Assembly (NCBI GenBank): GCA_017430765.1
Contig: JAFRMI010000045.1
Span: forward strand, 1-43,769
Length of the DNA: 43,769 nt
Origin: Lachnospiraceae bacterium
GTDB taxonomy: Bacteria; Bacillota_A; Clostridia; Lachnospirales; Lachnospiraceae
Direction of reading: 5' to 3'
In this document: piece after piece, positions 32,936 through 39,734 of the stretch
Numbering within the stretch: the stretch's first letter is position 1
Layout: the number at the start of each line of letters is the position of its first letter
The notes under the pieces: generated by a model
Databases searched by the model: none
What the model saw: the letters and a program-made list of their open reading frames with translations, nothing else
What the model was told of the DNA's origin: nothing
Position numbers and translations under genes: made by a program

Positions 32936-33940
32936 TTACTCCGCTCTCCTCCTCCGGGTCATCAGATTCATGACCGTGCTCCTTGGATCTGCTCCGCGGT
33001 TTATGATCTCATCCACGGCCCTGGAAATCGGCATCTCCACACCGTATTTTTCAGAAAGTGTGCACACGGCGGGAATGGCATTGATTCCCTCGACAACCAT
33101 TCCGATCTTTTCCACCGCTTCTTTTGTCGGGATTCCCTGCCCGATCAGGCAGCCGCAGCGGTTATTGCGGCTGTGCCGGCTCGTCGCCGTGACAATGAGG
33201 TCTCCGATTCCGGCAAGGCCCTGAAATGTCTCCGCACGGCATCCCATCGAAAGCCCGAGCCTTGTGATTTCCGCCATTCCTCTGGTAATCAGAGCCGCTT
33301 TCGCATTGTCTCCATATCCCAGACCTTCACACATCCCCGCGGCAAGAGCAATGATGTTTTTCACGGCTCCGCACAGTTCGACCCCAAGAATATCCGGATT
33401 CGTATAAACACGCATGCAGGAATTCATAAAGACATCCTGCACTTTCTCCGCAATCCGCATGTCCTCGCAGGAAGAGACGATTGTCGTCGGAAGATCCCGC
33501 GCGACTTCCTCCGCGTGTGTAGGCCCCGACAGAGCCACATAGGAGACGCCGCTGTGTCTGCCGTCCCTGGCGAGTTCATCCCGGATCACCTGCGTCATTG
33601 TAAAGAGCGTATCCGGTTCGATTCCTTTCGCGACGTCCGCAATAATCTGTCCATCCGGAATGAAGGGAGCCGCCTCTTTCGCCGTACGCCGCACAAAGAC
33701 AGACGGCACCGCAAACAGAAGAATCTCCTTGTCACTGCAGACCTCACTGACAGACTTTGTCAAAAGAAGATCATCCGGCAGAACCATTCCCGGAAGATTG
33801 ATCTGCCGTCTCGTCTCCTTCATCCTGTCAATTTCATCCGGAAGTGCTGACCATACTGTCACATCATGTCCGCAATTGGTGAGCATACGGGCAAGAGCCA
33901 TTCCCCACGTGCCCGCGCCGAGTATTCCTATTGATACCAT
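32936..33940 (-). CDS. gpsA: NAD(P)-dependent glycerol-3-phosphate dehydrogenase
   Basis: A 334-residue cytoplasmic enzyme that makes sn-glycerol-3-phosphate for phospholipid synthesis. The Rossmann motif GAGTWGMALA is at residues 7-16. The signature VELCGAVKNIIALAAGMCEGLGYGDNAKAAL (shown in outline, about 195-225) contains the catalytic lysine, and GLAGIGDLIVT follows. Length and motifs are fully typical. GGAGGG precedes the ATG at a rather long distance (13 nt). It stands alone and converges on the small lipoprotein gene. Confidence 0.96.
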   Translation of the reverse strand: MVSIGILGAGTWGMALARMLTNCGHDVTVWSALPDEIDRMKETRRQINLPGMVLPDDLLLTKSVSEVCSDKEILLFAVPSVFVRRTAKEAAPFIPDGQIIADVAKGIEPDTLFTMTQVIRDELARDGRHSGVSYVALSGPTHAEEVARDLPTTIVSSCEDMRIAEKVQDVFMNSCMRVYTNPDILGVELCGAVKNIIALAAGMCEGLGYGDNAKAALITRGMAEITRLGLSMGCRAETFQGLAGIGDLIVTATSRHSRNNRCGCLIGQGIPTKEAVEKIGMVVEGINAIPAVCTLSEKYGVEMPISRAVDEIINRGADPRSTVMNLMTRRRRAE

Positions 33941-34029
33941 AACAGCACTTTTCCCTCCTTAAGAATTATGAAAAAGCTTATCACCTTCGGGAGATGACCG
34001 CAAGCGTTCAAAGATTTCTTTTTTCCATC

Positions 34030-34058
34030 TTGACAGTCCTCCTAAGAAGGAGTAGGAT
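34030..34058 (+). promoter_or_regulatory. Promoter of the padR operon
   Basis: TTGACA (34030-34035, perfect) and TAGGAT (34053-34058) with a 17-bp spacer. Transcription should begin within the downstream operator repeats. Confidence 0.7.
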
Positions 34059-34062
34059 TACT

Positions 34063-34087
34063 ATGTCAAACATACTATGTTAGACGT
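34063..34087. promoter_or_regulatory. Putative PadR operator, two tandem palindromes
   Basis: ATGT-CAA-ACAT (34063-34073) and ATGT-TAG-ACGT (34077-34087) repeat with a 14-bp period just downstream of the -10 box. PadR proteins bind ATGT/ACAT palindromes and autoregulate, so the encoded repressor probably binds here. Confidence 0.6.
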
Positions 34088-34143
34088 AGCAACGACAGGC
34101 GGAGGATACTGCAAATGCTTCAAGCCCTGGGGAGGAACATACT

Positions 34144-34485
34144 TTGGCGGAAATCAGCAGTGATGTGATCCGCGGGTACATCGACACGATGATTCTCTTT
34201 CTGCTTCTGAAACGCCCTTCTTACGGATATGAGATTTCCCGGTCCATCCGGATTATAGCGGAAGGAAAGTATGTGATTAAGGAGACGACTTTGTACTCCG
34301 CATTTTCCAGAATGGAAAAAAACGGGTATGTCATCTCATTCTCACAGACAGCAGAGAACGGAAAGCGAAGAACCTATTACCGGATCACGGATAAAGGAGA
34401 GGCCTATTACTTAGACAAATGTGCCGAATGGGAACTCACAAAAGATGTCATCGAACGGTTTGTGGAGCGGAATTGCGGGCAGTGA
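34144..34485 (+). CDS. PadR-family transcriptional regulator
   Basis: A 113-residue winged-helix repressor of the short PadR subfamily. The core runs ILFLLLKRPSYGYEISRSI, then ETTLYSAFSRMEKNGYV (recognition helix) and GKRRTYYRITDKGEAY (wing). The start codon is TTG with GGGGAGG 8 nt upstream. It lies 87 bp before a DUF1700-type membrane protein gene, the usual pairing for this subfamily, and is preceded by a strong promoter with tandem ATGT/ACAT boxes. It probably represses its own operon; the inducer is unknown. Confidence 0.93.
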   Translation: MAEISSDVIRGYIDTMILFLLLKRPSYGYEISRSIRIIAEGKYVIKETTLYSAFSRMEKNGYVISFSQTAENGKRRTYYRITDKGEAYYLDKCAEWELTKDVIERFVERNCGQ

Positions 34486-34572
34486 GCCCGGTTTCATAAG
34501 GCTCATCCCGGAACGCAGAACCTTATACAGGCCGCTTTATGTACGGCAGCAGATATAATCGCGAGGACTGAC

Positions 34573-35421
34573 ATGGAAACTCTTAGAAATTACCTGAACA
34601 CAATGTTTGACTCTCTTCCGGACACACCGGACGTACGGCGTGCGAAGGATGAACTCTGGCAGATGATGGAAGATAAATACACGGATCTGACGGCGGACGG
34701 TGTCTCTCACAATGAGGCGCTCGGCACCGTGATCTCCGAATTCGGAAGCCTCGATGACTTCGCGGATATGCTGGGGATCCGCAGCCTTGTACCGGTCGGC
34801 GGGTATCAGGAATCCTCCCGGGAGAGCGAGCCTGTGCCGGACCTTGAAAGTGCAAAGTACTACCGCCCTGTCCTCCAGACGGGAGAGGCAGAAACGTTCC
34901 TGAAGGAGATGACAAAAATCAGCATGATCGACGCCGCCGGAGTCGCGAGCTTCATCTACAGCATCTGCGCCCACACGATATTCGGGGAGTTGGCGGATCA
35001 TCTTTCCCTCTTTCACGGAATTTTCGCCCTCATCGAGAATCTCCTTTTCTTCGGGCTCATTCTGTTCGGCGTTCTGTGCGTCATCTACGCGGACTCACTG
35101 AAGAAAAAATGGAAATTCATCTTTAAAAGAAACTGCATTCTCTCCCCGGATGCAGAAATGTTCACGGAAAACCGGCTCGCGCAGATCCGCGGCGGCATCA
35201 CCCGTTTCCGCACTGCCGGCATTATCCTCTGCGCAATCTGCTGGCTCCCGGCTGCCATTCTTGACAGCATCTCCTTCTATCTCTTCTCCGACATCATCGC
35301 CCCCACCCTCCTGTTCGTCCTGGTGGGAACCGGCGTCGGTCTCCTTCTGCTGACCGGAGGCATCGAGGACGCCCACAAAAAACTTTTGAAAAAATGCCAC
35401 GGGGACAGGAACCGTGGCTGA
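34573..35421 (+). CDS. DUF1700-type membrane protein, PadR partner
   Basis: A 282-residue protein. The N-terminal helical 'permease prefix' domain (about 1-80) reads RRAKDELWQMMEDKYTDL and SHNEALGTVISEFGSLDDFA. The rest has about four membrane helices (near 120-140, 152-175, 212-232 and 242-262). Such proteins accompany PadR regulators and respond to envelope stress, but their biochemical role is unknown. The ribosome site is weak (GAGG). The last seven residues (HGDRNRG) and the stop context come from a palindromic repeat inserted at 35397, so the original C-terminus has been replaced. Confidence 0.85.
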   Translation: METLRNYLNTMFDSLPDTPDVRRAKDELWQMMEDKYTDLTADGVSHNEALGTVISEFGSLDDFADMLGIRSLVPVGGYQESSRESEPVPDLESAKYYRPVLQTGEAETFLKEMTKISMIDAAGVASFIYSICAHTIFGELADHLSLFHGIFALIENLLFFGLILFGVLCVIYADSLKKKWKFIFKRNCILSPDAEMFTENRLAQIRGGITRFRTAGIILCAICWLPAAILDSISFYLFSDIIAPTLLFVLVGTGVGLLLLTGGIEDAHKKLLKKCHGDRNRG

Positions 35422-35487
35422 CTGTACATTTTCCGAAAAACCCTGTTACCGCAAGGAAAACCGGCATTTTAAGGAGCGTCCCCGGTG
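35397..35487. repeat. Composite palindromic repeat element (copy 5)
   Basis: A 21-bp palindrome (35397-35417) identical to the unit at 29430, followed at 35461-35487 by the second motif in inverse orientation. The first part encodes the end of the DUF1700-type protein; the second supplies the 5' arm of the terminator behind it. Confidence 0.65.
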
Positions 35488-35524
35488 TCTGAACAGCAGT
35501 CCCGGAGACGCTTCTTTATTTCTT
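35476..35524 (+). terminator. Terminator of the padR operon
   Basis: GCGTC-C-CCGG pairs with CCGG-A-GACGC around a 17-nt loop, followed by the T-rich TTCTTTATTTCTT. The 5' arm overlaps the second motif of the repeat element, so the terminator seems to have been built partly from a mobile repeat. Confidence 0.65.
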
Positions 35525-35577
35525 CTCCATGTGTTATGATGAATTGTGGAATGCTGGAGTTATTTGTGATACAGAAT

Positions 35578-35657
35578 GTCATGGTGAAATCTGTTGTGAT
35601 GCAGTGTGTCATGACGAAATGTGTTGTGATGCAGCGCGTCATGATGAAATGTGTATG
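35578..35657. repeat. 30-bp tandem repeats
   Basis: Two 30-bp units and a partial third of the form GTCATGATGAAATGTGTTGT plus GATGCAGCGC, with a degenerate unit before them. An open frame through them encodes Cys-rich units (CHDEMCCDAA), but it starts without a ribosome site and is not accepted as a gene. Confidence 0.75.
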
Positions 35658-35707
35658 ACAAACGCATCAACTGCGGATACCGGGGTGCTCTTCCCTGCTC
35701 CGAATCT

Positions 35708-35910
35708 GCTTTGGATCGGACCACAGGAACCTATCTCTTCCCCATTCCGCTTTGGATTGGGCCGCGGGATCATATCCTTCCGCCCATTCCGCTGTAGATT
35801 GGGCCGCGGGATCATATCCTTCCACCCATTCCGCTTTGAATCGCGGGATCATATCCCTCTGCCGGGTCCGTTTTGGATCGCGCTGCGGGATCCCGTCCCT
35901 GCACCATATC
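35708..35910. repeat. 42-bp tandem repeats before the Dabb gene
   Basis: About four and a half units with period 41-42 bp (one unit 37 bp), each built from TTGGATTGGGCCGCGGGATC and a CCATTCC border. The repeats continue to 35 bp before the next start codon. Both strands are open here in at least one frame, with no ribosome sites, so coding is doubtful. Confidence 0.75.
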
Positions 35911-35944
35911 GGCAAAGCTCACTTTATACGAAAGGAACATGACT

Positions 35945-36232
35945 ATGATTCGGCACATTGTATTATTTAAAATCAAGGACGAATATAAGGAGGAGATCCC
36001 CCAGCTGGTAAAGAATTTCTACGGTATGAAGGGCCGCATAGAAGGTCTGCTCGATCTGGAATCCGGTCAGGATATCCTGCACAGCGAGCGCTCCTATGAC
36101 CTCGCCCTCATCACGACCTTCGACAGCCGTGCCTCCTTCGACGCCTACCAGACGCACCCGGTCCACCTGCCGGTCAAAAAGAGAATGCATGAGGTGCGGT
36201 GCGCATCCGTTGCCTGTGATTTTGAATTCTGA
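35945..36232 (+). CDS. Dabb-domain (stress-responsive A/B barrel) protein
   Basis: A 95-residue protein of the dimeric alpha/beta-barrel family. The N-terminus MIRHIVLFKIKDEY and the internal SYDLALITTFDSRASFDAYQTHPVH are diagnostic. Members are small cytoplasmic proteins of mostly unknown function. The ATG at 35945 has AAAGGA 9 nt upstream; an ATG two codons earlier is too close to it. It is preceded by tandem repeats and followed by a bidirectional terminator, so it is a single-gene unit. Confidence 0.93.
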   Translation: MIRHIVLFKIKDEYKEEIPQLVKNFYGMKGRIEGLLDLESGQDILHSERSYDLALITTFDSRASFDAYQTHPVHLPVKKRMHEVRCASVACDFEF

Positions 36233-36265
36233 AGAAGCAGCCCGGCAGCAATACGCTCAAAAAAG

Positions 36266-36300
36266 GGAGGCAGGGAATCATTCCCTGTCTCCTCTTCTTT
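36266..36300. terminator. Bidirectional terminator between convergent genes
   Basis: GGAGGCAGGGAA pairs with TTCCCTGTCTCC around a 3-nt loop, with TCTTCTTT on one side and a run of A on the other. It ends the Dabb mRNA and the long leftward zinc-ribbon/kinase operon. Confidence 0.88.
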
Positions 36301-36304
36301 GAAG

Positions 36305-36928
36305 TCATCGGATCTGCTGATACTCATTCCAAAGCCCGTCGATCTTCCGCGCCCCGTAGATCGCAAACAGGATTGCCAGTGCCCCGACTCCGATATTGCC
36401 TCCTGTCGCCAGAACCAGAATAATCCAGACCACGGAAAACCCCGCCACAATATAGATCAGCATCATATTGGTTGTACGCAGAATTCCGATCCCCGTCCCG
36501 ATAAAAAAGACCGATATCAGAACCAGCAGAATCATATACCCCTGGCTCACGCTCGCTCCCCGGGCTTCCATTTCTGCCAGCTGTCCCACGGATGCGAAGT
36601 TCAGAACTCCCGTCACAATCTGCACGATCCCGGCCCAGGTGAGCCACGATTTCTCTTTCTTCAGTTCCGGAAGATTCATAAACTCTTTCTTCGTCAGTCC
36701 CGGACGGATTGCACGGACGTCGACGGTCTGTCCTTTTGTCCTGCCTTTCGGATTCTGCACAGGCGGAATATTCTGATACGGATTTCCCTGTACAGGCTGC
36801 TGATTGACCGGCCTTTGATTGACCGGCCTTTGATCGACCGGCGCGGCAGGTGCCGGAAGCTGCGCCCCACAGTAAGGACAGAACCTGGATACGTCAGAAA
36901 CGGCTTTCCCACAATTATGACAATACAT
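36305..36928 (-). CDS. Zinc-ribbon membrane protein
   Basis: A 207-residue protein. The N-terminal zinc ribbon (CHNCG at 3-7, CPYCG at 17-21) is followed by a Pro/Gln/Asn linker with repeated PVNQRPVNQ. A short conserved-looking segment (TKKEFMNLPELKKEKSWL) leads to four membrane helices (about 95-112, 128-147, 152-172 and 175-195). There is no enzyme motif. GGGAGAG lies before the ATG. It is the last gene of a nine-gene leftward run with kinases and a phosphatase. The linker repeats are mirrored in the DNA (GACCGGCCTTTGATT units near 36806-36840). Confidence 0.82.
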   Translation of the reverse strand: MYCHNCGKAVSDVSRFCPYCGAQLPAPAAPVDQRPVNQRPVNQQPVQGNPYQNIPPVQNPKGRTKGQTVDVRAIRPGLTKKEFMNLPELKKEKSWLTWAGIVQIVTGVLNFASVGQLAEMEARGASVSQGYMILLVLISVFFIGTGIGILRTTNMMLIYIVAGFSVVWIILVLATGGNIGVGALAILFAIYGARKIDGLWNEYQQIR

Positions 36929-37080
36929 ATTCTCTCTCCCATCTCAATTTCCGAACTCTCATTATGAACAGTTTCTTATCTCGGCAGGCTGACAAAGCGC
37001 CTCCGCGTACAATACGGAAAATGCATCCATTCTCCGGTCAGCCGAGATCCGATGTTGTTCCGATCCCTGCCTGCCGTCTC

Positions 37081-37590
37081 CTACTCGAAGGACAGTTCCA
37101 CATTCCGCAAATTCGCTCTGCGTCCGTATTCCGTGATGCCGGAAGAATACGTGAAGCGGACATTTACAGCACTCATACCCGGAATCGTTTCCGCGATGTT
37201 AAACGTCCTCTTTGCTATGACCTCCCCTTTCGGCGACAACAGTGTCACTCCGTAAAACGAGTAAGGGGGGTTCAGATCTTTTTTGCCGCCATTTGCCACA
37301 ACGCATTCCATGACGATGTCATCATCGCTGCGGTAGATATGATAGGGGCGCATGACAATCTGGTCAGTTATAATTGTATTGTCAATATCTGCCCTGTATT
37401 CATTCAGGAAACTGCCGCCGAAAGCATAAAACAGGTAGCAGCCGGCGGCAAGCAGCAGCAAAATGCTGATAAAGAGCCTGTTTCTTGCCTGTTTGACTGC
37501 CTTTTCGGCTTCACCGCGCGAATGTAAAAGTTTCTCAAGTTCTCTTCGCAGCTCCTCCGGCCTTGCTCGTCCAGTCATCGTGGAAGCCAT
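37081..37590 (-). CDS. Single-pass membrane protein of unknown function
   Basis: A 169-residue protein. An N-terminal helical, charged segment (PEELRRELEKLLHSRGEAEKA, about 11-31) precedes one membrane helix (about 39-57). A strand-rich external domain (60-169) includes IVMECVVANGGKKDLN, GEVIAKRTFNIAETIPG and YSSGITEYGRR and looks like an Ig/FxLYD-type beta sandwich. I do not recognise the family with confidence. AGGAG lies 6 nt before the ATG. It lies within the zinc-ribbon/kinase gene run, 40 bp after the preceding gene. Confidence 0.78.
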   Translation of the reverse strand: MASTMTGRARPEELRRELEKLLHSRGEAEKAVKQARNRLFISILLLLAAGCYLFYAFGGSFLNEYRADIDNTIITDQIVMRPYHIYRSDDDIVMECVVANGGKKDLNPPYSFYGVTLLSPKGEVIAKRTFNIAETIPGMSAVNVRFTYSSGITEYGRRANLRNVELSFE

Positions 37591-37630
37591 ATCCTGCTCC
37601 TTCCGTCAAAAATCCCTTTCCGGGTATCGT

Positions 37631-38170
37631 TTACAGATCTCCTGCCTCTTTAAAAAACCCGCCCTCCGGCAGTGCCGGCGGTTTCTTTCCGCAATCATCC
37701 GGACGGGGTGCAGATGCTTTTCCGTGCTTCATATTAATGACAAGGTCTCCCGTTTCCGGCTTCGCCCCGAGATGAGGTGCCGGATGATCCGGCAGACCGC
37801 TCAGGTCTTCCGGCGGGACAGCAGACAGCCCGGAAACAGTCGGCGGATTGTCAGACGGCCCAGGGGCAGATGATCCGGAGGTGACCGGCGGATTGGCAGA
37901 CGGCCCGGGGGCAGCCGACGGCAGCAGCGGCTCGGAAAGGAGCTCGCCTTTTTTTGCACCGCAGATGTTGCAGTAGACCCAGTCCGCTTCCAAAACCGCT
38001 CCGCAGGAGCGGCAGGTCCACGTCTCTGTCTCAGCCGGGGTAACCGGCTGTCCGCACATCTCACAGAACCGGGCTCCATGAGGCAGAGGCGCTCCGCAGG
38101 AACGGCAGAGCCATGCGGTATTGAAGTCATCTGCGCGCTGTATATTATTATCGAAATAGTCTCTACCCAT
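37631..38170 (-). CDS. Double zinc-ribbon protein
   Basis: A 179-residue protein with two adjacent zinc ribbons: CRSCG/CEMCG (about 22-43) and CRSCG/CNICG (about 53-74). A long Pro/Ser/Gly-rich disordered tail follows, with repeats such as PGPSANPPVTSGSSAPGPSD, ending in a basic segment. There is no membrane helix. The ATG at 38170 is preferred (GGAG about 10 nt upstream); a TTG at 38197 is possible but has no ribosome site. A hairpin element of the AAGCGGA family lies about 50 nt upstream. It could be an adaptor or a kinase substrate; function unknown. Confidence 0.78.
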   Translation of the reverse strand: MGRDYFDNNIQRADDFNTAWLCRSCGAPLPHGARFCEMCGQPVTPAETETWTCRSCGAVLEADWVYCNICGAKKGELLSEPLLPSAAPGPSANPPVTSGSSAPGPSDNPPTVSGLSAVPPEDLSGLPDHPAPHLGAKPETGDLVINMKHGKASAPRPDDCGKKPPALPEGGFFKEAGDL

Positions 38171-38218
38171 TGCCAGTTCTCCATTCCTCCGCCGCAATCA
38201 GGCGGCATGATCCACTGT

Positions 38219-38240
38219 AAAGCGGACATTCGCGTTCCGC
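38219..38240 (-). repeat. AAGCGGA/TCCGCTT hairpin element, copy 5
   Basis: AAAGCGGACATTCGCG and the partner TTCCGC form a 5-6 bp stem, 49 nt before the start of the double zinc-ribbon gene. The loop CATTCGC is shared with copy 1. Confidence 0.45.
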
Positions 38241-38286
38241 GCCGCTCCGCAGTAACCGGTTCCTCACCTCACGCCTTCATCGGCGC

Positions 38287-38832
38287 TCAGCCGGCGGTCC
38301 GTCTGCCCCCGCACGCTTCGCATACAGTTCTGCTTTTCCTGATGTGGTTTTTGGCGCAGCAGACAGGACAGTGCCAGTAATCGGTAAGCGGAAGACACTG
38401 AAACAGGATCACCGGTTCCAGATCCGGTTTCGGGGGCCGCTCTGCCTCGTAGCTGTAATTACTGTCCCCCGCCTCCATCCGGCCGGGATGCTTCTCTGTG
38501 CGTTCTCTGCCCAAAGTACCCCCGGTCCCCACAAGGCCGTCCGATGCTCCTCCGGCTTTCTCCCGGAATTCCGGGGATACGGTTCGTCCTCTGTCATACC
38601 ATTCTTTCGCGGATCTGCCGGACCGCCCGGTGCCATGCGCTGGTCCGGCTTCCGTTTTCATTTTTTCCGCATCGCGGTATGCCTCCGATATCTCCCTCTT
38701 TTTTTCGGAGATAAGGGTATCGGCTGCGGACAGCGCCTGTTTGGCCCTGAAGTATTTATTCAGGCTGCTGATTGCAAAAACCACCGCGATCCCAAACAGC
38801 AGCAGCACCGGAATATCTGTAGAATTGATCAT
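38287..38832 (-). CDS. Membrane protein with C-terminal zinc ribbon
   Basis: A 181-residue protein. An N-terminal membrane helix (about 7-24) is followed by a basic helical segment (KYFRAKQALSAADTLISEKK) and a long disordered Gly/Arg/Glu-rich middle. The C-terminal zinc ribbon has CPVCC and CEACG at about 154-175, so the ribbon order is reversed relative to its neighbours. GAGGTG precedes the ATG. It sits directly after the VWA gene in the same direction (62 bp). No family is recognised beyond the zinc ribbon. Confidence 0.75.
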   Translation of the reverse strand: MINSTDIPVLLLFGIAVVFAISSLNKYFRAKQALSAADTLISEKKREISEAYRDAEKMKTEAGPAHGTGRSGRSAKEWYDRGRTVSPEFREKAGGASDGLVGTGGTLGRERTEKHPGRMEAGDSNYSYEAERPPKPDLEPVILFQCLPLTDYWHCPVCCAKNHIRKSRTVCEACGGRRTAG

Positions 38833-38894
38833 TTTTCAGACACCTCTTTCCCTTCCCTAAGATGAAAAGCAGAGTATGGTCCGCCCGTATCGTC

Positions 38895-39614
38895 TCAGAT
38901 CGAAGAAGCAATCGTATCGATAATCAGTTCGTAGTCAACTTCCTGAAGACCGTTGCCCGCCTCCGACTGGAAATGAATCGTCTGCTCCCAGTTGGCAGAG
39001 ATATCCGTCCAGTAGCGAGCCTTCGGGGCAAACAGCAGAAGTCGTTTGGCGTTGTGATCCATATAGGTCTCCTCGACTTCGTCGCCCCACCACTCCGTCA
39101 GCTCATCGAAATCTTTGGCCATGTTGGGCGGATACGCCGCGCAGGCTCTTCCGAAGCCGAGCTCATGGGTGGAAGCGTCTGTCCAGACGACGATAATATG
39201 CCGCCGTTTGACACCCCCTCTGTCCCAGTCGGACCGCATCGCATAAGCGAGCGCTTCCAGCCCGTCCTCCGGCTCGTCTCCGCCGCCGTAAGGATCCAGG
39301 GCGAGGATACTCTTTCGGAAAGATTCCTGCTGCTCCGGAAGCTTGAAGAAGTCCGTTGTCATCATCGGGATCGTGCCCTCGCTCATGCTCGCGATATAAT
39401 CCCCGAACGCGATGACGCGGATCCGCATCTGGTCGATCTTCTTCCCTTTCCGCTCCATGTTCTTCTGCACGTCGTCATAAAACCGCAGGGCATTATTTTT
39501 CACCAGATCGATCACCGGGCGCATGCTGCCCGTTATGTCGATGCAGAAGACCAGATCCACATGATAAGAGACATCGTAGTTTGCTCCGTAATTGATATTA
39601 TAATTCGCTGCCAT
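38895..39614 (-). CDS. VWA-domain protein (TerY-like)
   Basis: A 239-residue protein consisting almost entirely of a von Willebrand factor A domain. The metal-ion site begins D26-x-T28-x-S30 in VFCIDITGSM. PYGGGDEPEDGLEALAYAM and RHIIVVWTDASTHE supply the remaining metal-site loops. The protein is cytoplasmic, with no signal or membrane helix. The ATG at 39614 follows AGGAGG at an ideal distance; a longer in-frame start is rejected. The kinase gene upstream and the PP2C gene beyond it make a VWA-kinase-phosphatase set like the TerY-P triad, where the VWA protein is a scaffold or substrate. Triad membership is inference from gene order. Confidence 0.88.
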   Translation of the reverse strand: MAANYNINYGANYDVSYHVDLVFCIDITGSMRPVIDLVKNNALRFYDDVQKNMERKGKKIDQMRIRVIAFGDYIASMSEGTIPMMTTDFFKLPEQQESFRKSILALDPYGGGDEPEDGLEALAYAMRSDWDRGGVKRRHIIVVWTDASTHELGFGRACAAYPPNMAKDFDELTEWWGDEVEETYMDHNAKRLLLFAPKARYWTDISANWEQTIHFQSEAGNGLQEVDYELIIDTIASSI

Positions 39615-39734
39615 AGCTTCCTCCTGCCGGCTCACCGGTATGAATATCATGTTTTCTGCTGCCGGGATGTCTCCCGGATACACACATCATCTTACATGAA
39701 TGCCGGTGTAAAATTGTCTGATCTCCCTGCTCCC

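Noticed and set aside
35529..35942. Cys-rich 137-codon protein gene
   Set aside because: No ribosome site, built wholly from tandem repeats, and the opposite strand is also open; kept only as repeats and a finding.
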